Part shown: in pieces, positions 49,582 through 59,230 of the stretch
Layout: the number at the start of each line of letters is the position of its first letter
Numbering within the stretch: position 1 is the first letter of the stretch
Source: Euphorbia lathyris
Lineage: Eukaryota; Streptophyta; Magnoliopsida; Malpighiales; Euphorbiaceae
DNA length: 64,000 nt
Direction of reading: 5' to 3'
Assembly (NCBI RefSeq): GCF_963576675.1
Contig: NC_088910.1
Location: forward strand, 62,384,531-62,448,530
The notes under the pieces: model-generated
Databases searched by the model: none
What the model was told of the DNA's origin: nothing
What the model saw: only the letters and a program-made list of their open reading frames with translations
Program-made: the position numbers and the translations under genes

Positions 49582-50060
49582 TGATAACATCGGGATATTA
49601 TCGCAAGGACCAAAAGAGATAATCGCCTCAAATATGCCACGTGGCATAGGAAACCGCCCGGCGGATCCCCCTGGGTTAGCTCTAAGAGATCCGCTGGCGG
49701 ATCTCTAAGGCGAATCTCTCCACTTACTTAAGTAACGGCTAACCGTCAATTCGGCCATAATAATCATTAAATGAATCATTAATTGTCTTAACCCTCCAGG
49801 TTAAGAGTAACTTGTAACCGCCATTAAATGAGCATTAATGGAGACTCTCTAGTTACATAGGAGTTACAAATCTATCTACTATAAATAGCCTACGTCTAGG
49901 CTATCAAGGTACACTCACTCATACTTACTTTTCGCTAAGCTTTGTCCATTCAGTTTATTCGCCATATTTGTTACTGACTTTGGCATCGGAGTGTCCCCGG
50001 CCGATCCCAACGGCGCCTCACAGGGACGTGATCCGGTCAGAAGTTTTATTTGTGTTATCA
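49582..50060 (+). repeat. LTR2 of the tandem Gypsy element
   Basis: 479 bp, nearly identical to LTR1, with a TATA box TATAAATA at 49880-49887. It is shared between the second and third internal regions. Confidence 0.92.
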
Positions 50061-50062
50061 AT

Positions 50063-50079
50063 TGGTGCGGTGAAGGTGG
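50063..50079 (+). other. Putative primer-binding site, unit 3
   Basis: Same TGGTGCGGTGAAGGTGG as at 43814, directly after LTR2. Confidence 0.6.
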
Positions 50080-50122
50080 AATCCTTGACCCAATAAAGGA
50101 TTTTCGGTCACATTGAGACATC

Positions 50123-50872
50123 ATGAATGATGAAATACTAAATCCCTCCTCAGGGATCGAGTCGCCAGTAATCACACCATCCAGTGCTGGGCACACGGGT
50201 ACGACCGCTCCCACAATTAATATCGATGGAAATATGCCCCCAGCATCCTTCCTTGATATGTTTGTTCTGGATATCGAGGCGCGATATGGGATTGAAATTG
50301 GCGATCGCCTTCGAGCGTTCACAACTATTCCTTATAGTAGTACGGTTTCTACGTCAGTAGTCTCGTCTCTACCTCCGTTAAACTTTGGTTTAGGACCAAG
50401 GGCTCGTAACTCTTCATTCCTTCAAGCTCATAACGTTGACTCTACGGTAACCACCACGGCGCCAAGTGGATCACGACCAGTTATGAGGGAGCTGTTTCCC
50501 GGTGAAGGAAGCCGTAGGATTGACGTGGTCCCCCCTGGCGGATCAGGAGTTCCAAGGTTTAATCTTGATGGGCCGAATGTACCCAGACGACCACGGATGA
50601 ATTCGTCCCTTGGGGGATTTAAAGAGCCCATTCGCAAAAAGCACAGAAAGAACAAAGATAAACAGCCAAGATCTCCTTCGCCACGGCGAACAAAATCTTC
50701 ACGCCGTGGCAGATCTCCTCCATCTGCTGGTCGTAAAAGGAGTAAGAGATCGGAAAAAACGTCTCATCTAGGAGGACCGCCACCCCATCCATCTTCGGGA
50801 ACTGTTGGACACGCTCTGACAGGAGGTCAACCAGGAGGAAACGAGTTGAATCCTCCAAACAAACGAGCTTGA
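50123..50872 (+). pseudogene. Gag N-terminal part, unit 3, truncated by deletion
   Basis: An open frame of 249 codons starting MNDEILNPSSG, without the stop found in unit 2. It includes the RS-like region and breaks at about 50866, where the sequence jumps to the 3' region equivalent to 49347 onward. The capsid domain, protease and the whole antisense gene are deleted (about 4.7 kb by comparison with unit 2). The final codons before TGA derive from the junction. Confidence 0.85.
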
Positions 50873-51097
50873 GGTTTCTGAGAAAAAGCTCCGAAAAGCA
50901 GAAGAAAATGGAAAGCAATGGAGAAAGAGAACTCCGGAGAAGGAAGACGGCTTTTTAAAGCGCTCCTAGGGCAGTGTGATTACACGTGTCAACCATCAAA
51001 GAACCTCGAACAGAGTGCTCATTAATACAGAAGCGTGTGACGGTGCGCAGAAGTCTAAGAGCCCTAAAGGACTTTAAAGGCATTTTGGGGGGGCTTC
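50873..51097 (+). other. 3' region and polypurine tract, unit 3
   Basis: It matches 49347-49581 (leader of the antisense gene on the minus strand, then the polypurine tract). It keeps the TTTTTAAAGCGC TATA-like spot but has no gene left to drive. Confidence 0.6.
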
Positions 51098-51564
51098 TGA
51101 TAACATCGGGATATTATCGCAAGGACCAAAAGAGATAATCGTCTCAAATATGCCACGTGGCATAGGAAACCGCCCGGCGGATCCCCCTGGGTTAGCTCTA
51201 AGAGATCCGCTGGCGGATCTCTAAGGCGAATCTATCCACTTACTTAAGTAACGGCTAACCGTCAACTCGGCCATAATGATCATTAATAGTCTTAACCCGC
51301 CAGGTTAAGAGTAACTTGTAACCGCCATTAAATGAACATTAATGGAGACTCTCTAGTTACCTAGAAGTTACAAATCTATCTACTATAAATAGCCTACGTC
51401 TAGGCTATCAAGGTACACTCACTCATACTTACTTTTCGCTAAGCTTTGTCCATTCAGTTTATTCGCCATATTTGTTACTGACTTTAGCATCGGAGTGTCC
51501 CCGGCCGATCCCAACGGCGCCTCACAGGGACGTGGTCCGGTCAGAAGTTTCATTTGTGTTATCA
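51098..51564 (+). repeat. LTR3 of the tandem Gypsy element
   Basis: 467 bp, TGATAACATC to TGTTATCA, with a TATAAATA box and a few small deletions relative to LTR2. It ends directly against AGGTACGAACC of the host LTR. Confidence 0.9.
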
Positions 51565-52137
51565 AGGTACGAACCATGTAAATAAACTCGTTTTAGGGGA
51601 GTGAGTTTAGTATAGAGTTAACATACGAATCGAAGCATAAGACACACTGTAAATAAATCAATTCTTCCTTCTCCCCCTCTCTCTTTTATAAATTTATGCA
51701 AAATGGGTGATTCTTTACCAAAGTGGCTTTCAATAATATATGCTCAAAACGGTTTTCAAAACGAGAAAGAAAAGGTTTCAAATGAATTTTAAACTTAAAG
51801 AAATATGCGATTAGTCCGTTATCGCCTAACACGCTGAGTAGGAGGCCGGTGGTTCATAACCGGGCGATGTCGGGGTGCCTAGTAGCCTTTCTCCGGAAAG
51901 GAGCTAGCCTTCTCGGCTCGTACCTAAGTTTCCCGAAACCTCACCGGTCTCCCGCAAGGGATCGGTGTTCATTTTCCCATTCGTGGGTGTCGACTCTTCC
52001 ATACTCCGAGCTCCGGTCCTGCCGAGCAGCTTGATTCCACGATTGGTTGCTTTCATCGCCAATCACCGCTTACGTCGCCATGAGGTGTCCACCCCCCGGT
52101 CCGCCCGGGAGATTAGGCCGCGGCACCTCGTCTAACA
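51565..52137 (+). repeat. Ogre-type LTR copy A, second part
   Basis: It continues the LTR from 39574. It has several private substitutions relative to copies H and B (for example TTTAGGGGAG against TTTCGGGGAG), as expected of the longest-separated copy. Confidence 0.88.
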
Positions 52138-52274
52138 GCGGTGAGGCCGAACCAGGATAAGACTGCTGAGTAATTTCTTACCCTTCTCTTGATATATATA
52201 TATATGTATGTGTTGCTTGTTTAAATTACTCAGTATATAATCTGTAAACCGACGCTGAGTAATCAGAGTGTTGA
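52138..52274 (+). repeat. Sirevirus 3' LTR piece, truncated copy
   Basis: It starts with the GCGGT duplication and is identical to 57644-57780 except for the TA-repeat length. It breaks after GAGTGTTGA and is joined to sequence equivalent to 59231. So it is one copy of a duplication with a secondary deletion. Confidence 0.85.
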
Positions 52275-52275
52275 C

Positions 52276-55222
52276 CATATTAGTTAACCATATAGCTTTA
52301 ACCGGATAGTGCGGCTTCGTGGTCTAGGTTATTGTTTAGCCTTCATTTACATACCATATAATGCCTTCAAACACATTTAGGGATTTTCCAACCAAGCATC
52401 GACCTAATAGTGTTTGAGGTAGATTTAGTAGTTATTGACATGAGTTACTATTTTCTAATGGAAAATCACCGTCTCGAGTTAACCTTTAAATTCACATAAC
52501 ATACACTTATTGATCCATAGGGGTTAGCATGGGGATCCTAAATCCCAGTCTTCCATTCATACGTTTAACATATTAGTTGTTTAATTGCTTTGCTAGTTTA
52601 TTTTTTGTATTAGTATAAAAACACACGATACACTTAACCGATATCTTAGATAATATAGAATTCGAGTACGAATAGGGCATTAGGTACTAGTCTTTGTGGG
52701 ATCGATATTGTTCTTCGGAACTTTTACTATGTGATACAATAAGGTTCACTTACTCTTATAGAGGGTTATACGATCTTTAGCCTATCACCCCCCTTTTGGA
52801 ACAAATCTAACCTCACAAGGGACCAACAGACAAGGAGTCTTAGTCCAGAGCTCAATTGATGGAAGCATTCAATGTAAAGATGATGGAAAATTTGCACATT
52901 TGCTAGTCTGAAAAGATTCCGGGACAAATTTTCTTCATGGAGGACTGTAAGGCATATGCATGTGTAGAAAAATTGACAAGTGAGACAACAGCTGAGGAAA
53001 AGGCACTAGAGAAGAGGCCAATAGCTGAGGCAACCATAATTATAGGAAGCCTAGATCTAAAAAATCATTTGAGGTGGCACACCAGCCTCAACTGGATAAA
53101 TATCATCACCAAAGAAACCTTGGAGTGCATTGACAAAGAAACCTTAGAGTGCACTAACTCTTGGAGAAATTGGATAGGTAATCCACGACCTCTAGGATCA
53201 AGTAGCAAGGTAACCATGCATGTTTTCCCTGCCAAGACCTTTACAGAAGCCCCACAGCCTGCTATCTCCTATAGTTCTACAAGCACCTCCTCCCTCAGCC
53301 CCAAATAGCATTTCAAAAGACTACTAAGTGGCAATAAGGAATCCATGGAACCCTCGAACGAGGTCTCCATAGGAGAGTCCTCAAAATCTGATGCATGAAT
53401 TTTACTTGCACCGCTTAATTGGTATGACTTCTAAATTTTTATTTTTTGACCTTTTGGCAGCTGATACGGTAATTAGAACTCAATGTGTCATTTTTATATT
53501 GATATGTATGTTTTGAGGATAGTGCCACAAATATTTTTGGGAAGAGGCGAAAATTAAGTTTCTTTTATTGACATTACTTTGTATGATTGTGTAATATTTC
53601 AAGTATCATGCTAAGATGTGCATAAAATGTTGCCTCCATTTTTTTTAGCTAACTCATATCATTCTTAAGTGTAAGAGTCAGTCAAGAGTATATTTAGTAA
53701 AAAATACATTTAACTTAGTATGGCATGATTGATAGGTAGTATTGAGTGCTTAGGTTTTACTTTGTATTTTTGTGCAGACAATAGTAAGTTCAGACTGTGT
53801 TGCTATCTTGAAATCTAATATTGTCAGGGCAACATATGACATGAGTACACCTGCCACAAGTAATCAAATAAATTAATTTTACAACAGGTTGCGGTACTTG
53901 AGCCATTCATTGTAACTGAATTCATTCAGTAAACTCATTATTGAGAGAGTCATCCATAGCTTGGTAATGCTAGAACTTGTACTGTTGCCATTCAAAATTG
54001 TATGATTAACCTTAAGAGAAATATGATAGAGGTATACTAATAACCACTTGGCTTAAATTGACCTACCTTGTGCAAACTGAATATTCTCATTATAGTAAGC
54101 CCACTTGAGCTTAACCTTTCTTGACAGCCACTATATTGTTTTTCTTTAGCCTATTCTCAATGTCTTTTTCTAAAACACCCACATGGCTACTGTGATACTT
54201 ATTAAAAGTTCCAAATGTGTGTGTTTAAAGAAAGGTGCTTAGCTAAGAAAAATTTCTTCATGAATTTTGCCTATACAATAAAAAAAATAAACAAAAGCAT
54301 AAGGCATAATTATTCTTTCTTATGGTATTAATTTTCCAATTATAAGTTACATGTGTTTTAATTGTTTTGAAATATTCCCTTGTGATGAAAAGTTGAATTC
54401 TACCTAACTTGTGCTAAATTCTTTCATGTGTGGATGGATTATGGGAACTGGAAATTTATCCTATAGCATGTACCATTGAGAAAGGCAACAAAAAGCCTCT
54501 ATTACATGTGTATATGTGTGCTAAATACTGTTATATGAATGGGGAACTATGATATGGTAGCCATGATTAGCTCACATCTTTTCAATCCATAAATATTTAC
54601 CCTAGCCCTATTATAACCGAATTAAAAGACTCTTGATTGTCCTTAAGTTTAAAACAAAACAATGGAGTCTCGACAACCTTACAAGCTTATGGAATTAAGC
54701 AAGTATGCAAGGGCTAAAGAGTGTATGTAGGAAATAATCCTGAAATACAGAACAGCCAATTCATGTTCTGAAATCTAGAATTTTAGATAAAAAAGTTGCT
54801 AAAAGCCGGGTTTTTTCGATGAAAATCTATGATTTTAGAAAAGATGCTATCTTATGATATTTGCTCCTATTAGCCTCGTTGGAACGAGCTTAGAACAGAA
54901 ATACCACAAACACCATGAGCGATTGAGCGACCCTTTGCAAGGTAAAATGATTATGTAAGGATGTGTGTTACCTTTTGTGGTATATTGTTACCTTCTGTGG
55001 TATATTAAAAACCTAATAGAAATAACACTCAAATAAGAATAGGTCTACTCAATTCTGTCTTATAGGTAATCTCTAAAGCTTAATTCTGCCAGAAATATAT
55101 TAATACAAAAAACTTTGGTTAATAATATTGGTAGTTAATGTCATTGAGTTATAACTAAGCAATGGATTAGCTATAAGGTGAGATATGACAGATCCTTGTG
55201 TAGAGATGAAACTCATCCATGA
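52276..55222. repeat. Duplicated segment X', copy 1
   Basis: A near-identical copy of 59231-62086. By eye there are about ten substitutions and three indels (4, 20 and about 67 bp) in 2.9 kb. Its first 520 bp look like the 3' half of a Gypsy LTR (TTTGTGGGATCGATATTG near 52697) ending CCTATCA at 52791-52797. Then comes a short piece resembling the end of a Sirevirus LTR (GGGACCAACA, ending at 52829). The rest is unassigned AT-rich DNA that might be a gene fragment with introns. Confidence 0.8.
52937..53308 (+). CDS. Unassigned 123-codon open frame in X'
   Basis: It starts MEDCKAYACVEKL and ends SSTSTSSLSPK. It contains an internal tandem phrase (KETLECIDKETLECTN). I recognise no family. The second copy at 59892-60263 differs at one residue (Ala to Thr). 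A chance frame or an exon fragment captured by an element are both possible. Confidence 0.2.
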   Translation: MEDCKAYACVEKLTSETTAEEKALEKRPIAEATIIIGSLDLKNHLRWHTSLNWINIITKETLECIDKETLECTNSWRNWIGNPRPLGSSSKVTMHVFPAKTFTEAPQPAISYSSTSTSSLSPK

Positions 55223-57643
55223 AACCAGGTTGGGTGATAGCCCAACCTCTTTTGGGCGACGCCCAACCTTAGTTGGGCGTCGCCCAAAAGATTACGGGAT
55301 CCGTTGCCTATTTAAGGCACGATTCCCTATGCAAAAGGGGGGGGGGATTTTTGGGGAGAGCTTCTCACACTAGAACATTTTCTAGAGAGAGAAAGTTGAT
55401 TTTTTTGGGAGAAAACATTTTTTTTCCTAAAAATTGAAAATCTCCAAATTTTCCCAAAGTTAAAATTTTACCGAAAATACAAAAAACACCGGAAAAGCAC
55501 GATTCGTAGAATCAACCGACTTCAACTGTCAATACCGAACTTGAGGTATTATCCGAGGACTAGACTCGTTTTATTTTATTTAATTTATTTCCTTTATTTA
55601 TTTTGTTTTATGTTATAATTTTATTTATTTAGTTATTTATTTATCACGTTTTATTTAATTTTTTCGTATTTATTTAGTTTTCGTCTCGTATTAGATAAAC
55701 GTTCGGTTTTGTTTTTAAATAAAAAACCTCGTTTTGATATCCCAATACGAACCGTGATCCGATTAAAAGGTAGTTCGGGTATTAAAAAACGTCGTAATTA
55801 TAAGTTTTTTTAAAAGATATTTCCGAATAACGTTTTAAAATAAAAACGTCGTTTTAGGAAACTCCGTTATAGACTATGATCCATTTTTGGTAGTTCGGAG
55901 ATCCAAAACGATTGAATTAGACTTAATTTAAAGCTTTTGAACGAATCTGGAAAGTCGTGGACTGTTTCTGTAATTCTTCTCTTTCTGTCACTGATTGCTG
56001 TTTAACGACGGATTTTCCGTCGGTAAATCTGCTGAAATGTAAAAAATGCTGTTTTGGTCCCTTTTTCTCAACTTTTAGGCTTTTGGTCCTTTATATATAT
56101 ATATGTATATTTATGTAATATATACTTTCAAGCTATTTTTAAATACTTTGTACATATGTTTATTTATATGTATATATTTTCTATTTAATTCCTTTAAACT
56201 ATATTGGGTATTATTTTTAGAGGATTATTTATCTGGGCATCTTGGGTAATTAATTAGAAGGTGTTTTGAGGATAATTAGGAGTTATTTTTGATGTTTAAT
56301 GTATATTTGGGAGAGTTATTTCTCATATATTTATTATGATAGTTATTTTGGGGATATAAGGTTTATTTTCTTATTAACAATAAACTTGGTTCATTATTTT
56401 ACATGTTTTAAGTATGATAAAAGTGTATTATATTTAGTATCTTTCATTTTCATTATTATGTATATATTTAGCTATATTAGGTGGTATCCTTTACTTGGTT
56501 TTCTAAATTATATGTATATCATTATTTTTAAATATATGTATATATATATGTATATGCTCATTTTCTTACCCTTTTGGCATTTGGGGATATAGGTTTTAAA
56601 TTAGTTTCCAATTGATGAATTTGGGATTGGTTCATTTGTTGTTGTGACTATGATAATGTTCAAGATTGTTTCAATTGAGTGAAAAGGGGAAAATAAACCA
56701 CAAAAAAAAGAGAATTTAATTTGTTTATTTAAGCTCAATTTTTAGAGGTTTCTAATGTAAATAAAACGTCTTCTTGACATTTTTAAATCATTTCCAAAAT
56801 ATCACGTGTTGACACCTTGATCCGATCCAACGACGGATTAGGCGAACCTTGTAATTAAAATCGTTTTCGTCGTAAATAATGGAGTTTTGAATCGTTTTTT
56901 TTAAATGATTTGTATAAAATAAATCGACTTGTATGCCTAACCACGTTTTCGGATTAAAATTCTTTATTTCACGTCTTCAAACGCTCGAGTCGTTCCAACG
57001 GCGATTCAAATAGATGACATGTAAGTCAGTGGGGTTTTGAAACGTACCTAAATCGTTCCAACGGCGATTAAGGTACGAACCATGTAAATAAACTCGTTTT
57101 CGGGGAGTGAGTTTAGTATAGAGTTAACATACGAATCGAAGCATAAGACACACTGTAAATAAATCAATTTTTCCTTCTCCCCCTCTCTCTTTTATAAATT
57201 TATGCAAAATGGGTGATTCTTTACCAAAGTGGCTTTCAATAATATATGCTCAAAACGGTTTTCAAAACGAGAAAGAAAAGGTTTCAAATGAATTTTAAAC
57301 TTAAAGAAATATGCGATTAGTCCGTTATCGCCTAACACGCTGAGTAGGAGGCCGGTGGTTCATAACCGGGCGATGTCGGGGTGCCTAGTAGCCTTTCTCC
57401 GGAAAGGAGCTAGCCTTCTCGGCTCGTACCTAAGTTTCCCGAACCCTCACCGGTCTCCCGCAAGGGATCGGTGTTCATTTTCCCATTCGTGGGTGGCGAC
57501 TCTTCCATACTCCGAGCTCCGGTCCTGCCGAGCAGCTTGATTCCACGATTGGTTGCTTTCAGCGCCAATCACCGCTTACATCGCCATGAGGTGTCCACCC
57601 CCCGGTCCGCCCGGGAGATTAGGCCGCGGCACCTCGTCTAACA
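55223..57643 (+). repeat. Ogre-type LTR copy H, hybrid of copies A and B
   Basis: It starts inside the palindromic array at the same truncation point as copy B (CATGAAACCAGG) but ends like copy A, followed by GCGGT and Sirevirus LTR. It has no 12-kb insertion and lacks the internal deletion of copy B. It keeps TATTTAAG near 55308. This is the expected product of crossing-over between A and B. Confidence 0.88.
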
Positions 57644-58002
57644 GCGGTGAGGCCGAACCAGGATAAGACTGCTGAGTAATTTCTTACCCTTCTCTTGATA
57701 TATATATATATATGTATGTGTTGCTTGTTTAAATTACTCAGTATATAATCTGTAAACCGACGCTGAGTAATCAGAGTGTTGAGTTGGAAGCTGACCTTGA
57801 GTGTTAATTCCCAACTCACAAGTAAAACATTTCTAGTCAGCCTCTGACTAAAGCTGTCTTGCATCGCGCTCAGCCTTGCTGACCTAAACTGAGTGAAGTT
57901 GTTTAAAGAATTAAATTAAGTCAGCAATTAAGCAAAAAAGTTACATTAGTTCCTAACCCCCCTCCATTGGATCTAATCCTATTACATTACACGGGACCAA
58001 CA
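57644..58002 (+). repeat. Terminal part of the Sirevirus 3' LTR
   Basis: It runs from the GCGGT duplication to GGGACCAACA, then the TTTAC target duplication at 58003-58007 that matches 24089-24093. This establishes the outer right edge of the Sirevirus-like element. Confidence 0.92.
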
Positions 58003-58007
58003 TTTAC

Positions 58008-58648
58008 CTCATGTTGCTTATCCAATAATTATTCATGATTATTTACTTAATCCCTCCTTTTTTAATGGTATGATGTTGAGAATTTTGTTCGGGCCCTACT
58101 GCTTAATTCTATAATTGAAGAAGTTTATCCCATTATCACTCGACTTAAATCCCCACATGCCATATGGGTGGTACTTGAATGTACCTATTGGGTTGTCTCG
58201 AGTACTAGAAAATTTCAACTCAGTCTGGATCTGTATGATCTAAAAAAATGATTTGCCTGTTGCTCATTACATGCAGAAGGTCAAACTGATCCTTGATGAT
58301 TTAACTGCTTTTAGAATTCCTTTTCTTGTTCATCTGCTCTCTTCACTACTATTCAAAAAATCTCGAGGAAGATTTTGATAACATTATCCAGTTGTTGATT
58401 ACAAATTAGGGAGCTGTCATTGATTTCTATGATCTTAGGGATCATCTCGTGTCTTATAAAGGCCTCCTGAATAGTGCATGTGCCTTTGTTGTCCTGTTAT
58501 CCCTAAAGTAGATTTCAGCACCACTAGCCCCAATGGGTATAATAGATCGAGGGTTAAGAAGAAACAAGGAAGGTGCTTCAAGTGTGGTGATTTTAACCAC
58601 AAGGCAAACAAATGTCCAAGTCAGACAAAAGGTAATCCGACCAGATGA
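58008..58648 (+). pseudogene. Old Copia gag, C-terminal part
   Basis: It continues the gag interrupted at 24093. Recognisable are SIIEEVYPIITRLKSPHAIW and FQLSLDLYDLKK, typical of UBN2-type Copia gag, and a CX2CX4HX4C knuckle CFKCGDFNHKANKC near 58578-58620. Frameshifts and stops are frequent. The element appears truncated soon after the knuckle. Confidence 0.75.
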
Positions 58649-59230
58649 AGGCTAGAAGACCTACTAGAGATCAGTGGATGACCTAATCACTATAAATAGT
58701 AGCTTTTACAGTGTAATTAGGGAGATTAGTCATCAGTTCTTAAATTAGCTTAGTTGTAACTTAGTTTTACTTTCCGTTTTCACATTCTTTGCTTTATATT
58801 TCTTTTTACCTTAGTTTAGATTACTGTTTTCGTTATATTGTTAGTTTAGTTAAGCAAGCTTTGACATTTTTTTTTCTCACCTCTTATTCCCAAGTTTAGT
58901 TCATCTTAATTCAAGTTTTCTCTTTATCTACATACTCTTCATCTTTTATTCTTGAATTAATAAACCTAACTTTCTGAACATGATTCCATCTTCAATCCAT
59001 CTCATCATGCCTTTGTGTCTTAGCTCAGACATAAGATAAAGCACTATAGGTTAGGATGGCGATAAACCGTACTTAACGAGTATGGATCGTTAATAATCGT
59101 TTATTTATGTTGTAGGATTTAACTAGAGAATTAACTAAAGTATTGCTTACCTCTATCTAAGAAACCTAACCAAGTAATTAGGCAGAGAAGTTGAATTATG
59201 AAACCTAACCAAATAAACGAATCAATTTAA
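58649..59230 (+). mobile_element. LTR-like DNA, probably Gypsy (Athila-like)
   Basis: A TATA box CTATAAATAG is near 58689 and the sequence continues into segment X, where TTTGTGGGATCGATATTG near 59655 resembles the 3' part of the solo LTR at 9962-11398. The start was not found and no target duplication was seen. Confidence 0.4.

Larger units (their letters stand above)
39575..51564 (+). mobile_element. Tandem array of an apparently non-autonomous Gypsy element (three LTRs)
   Basis: Layout: truncated internal region, LTR1, full internal region (43812-49581), LTR2, deleted internal region (50061-51097), LTR3. The full internal region encodes Gag-protease on the plus strand and a spliced gene on the minus strand, with only about 600 bp between their 3' ends, so there is no room for reverse transcriptase, RNase H or integrase. 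Primer-like sites and polypurine tracts are in place. The left end joins host LTR at GCGG (39571-39574), which occurs in both partners, so the first LTR and the 5' part of unit one were lost by a microhomology deletion. The right end is a clean LTR end at 51564. Confidence 0.85.
37342..52137 (+). mobile_element. Ogre/Tat-type Gypsy solo LTR (copy A), split by a 12-kb insertion
   Basis: It begins TGTAGACACC and ends CGTCTAACA, with target duplication GCGGT at 37337-37341 and 52138-52142. The two retained parts are 37342-39574 and 51565-52137, about 2.8 kb in all. The family is identified from copy B (62087-63460), where the same 3' end is followed by a tRNA-Arg primer site. A core promoter is suggested by TATTTAAG at 37845-37852, directly downstream of a palindromic array. 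About 38 bp of LTR present in the other copies was lost at the left edge of the insertion. Confidence 0.88.
24094..58002 (+). mobile_element. Sirevirus-like Copia retrotransposon carrying nested insertions
   Basis: The outer target duplication is TTTAC at 24089-24093 and 58003-58007. In order: 5' LTR 24094-25501, primer-binding site 25504-25515, gag-pol 25566-30443, an extra downstream ORF 30957-34057, two polypurine tracts, and a 3' LTR starting at 36288 that is split by other insertions and a duplication and ends at 58002. The Sirevirus-type assignment rests on the tRNA-Met site, the extra ORF after pol, a long Gag with several zinc knuckles, and repeated GGGGGAG tracts before the 3' LTR. 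Without insertions it would be about 11-12 kb. It is clearly dead. Confidence 0.85.

Noticed and set aside
51849..52034. A 61-codon frame starting MVHNRAMSG, repeated at 57355 and 63172
   Set aside because: It lies inside three copies of the Ogre-type LTR; its conservation reflects LTR copying, not a protein.
24094..58002. A currently autonomous Sirevirus
   Set aside because: About 13 stops in gag-pol, a changed integrase residue, a frameshift in the second ORF and several nested insertions make it inactive.
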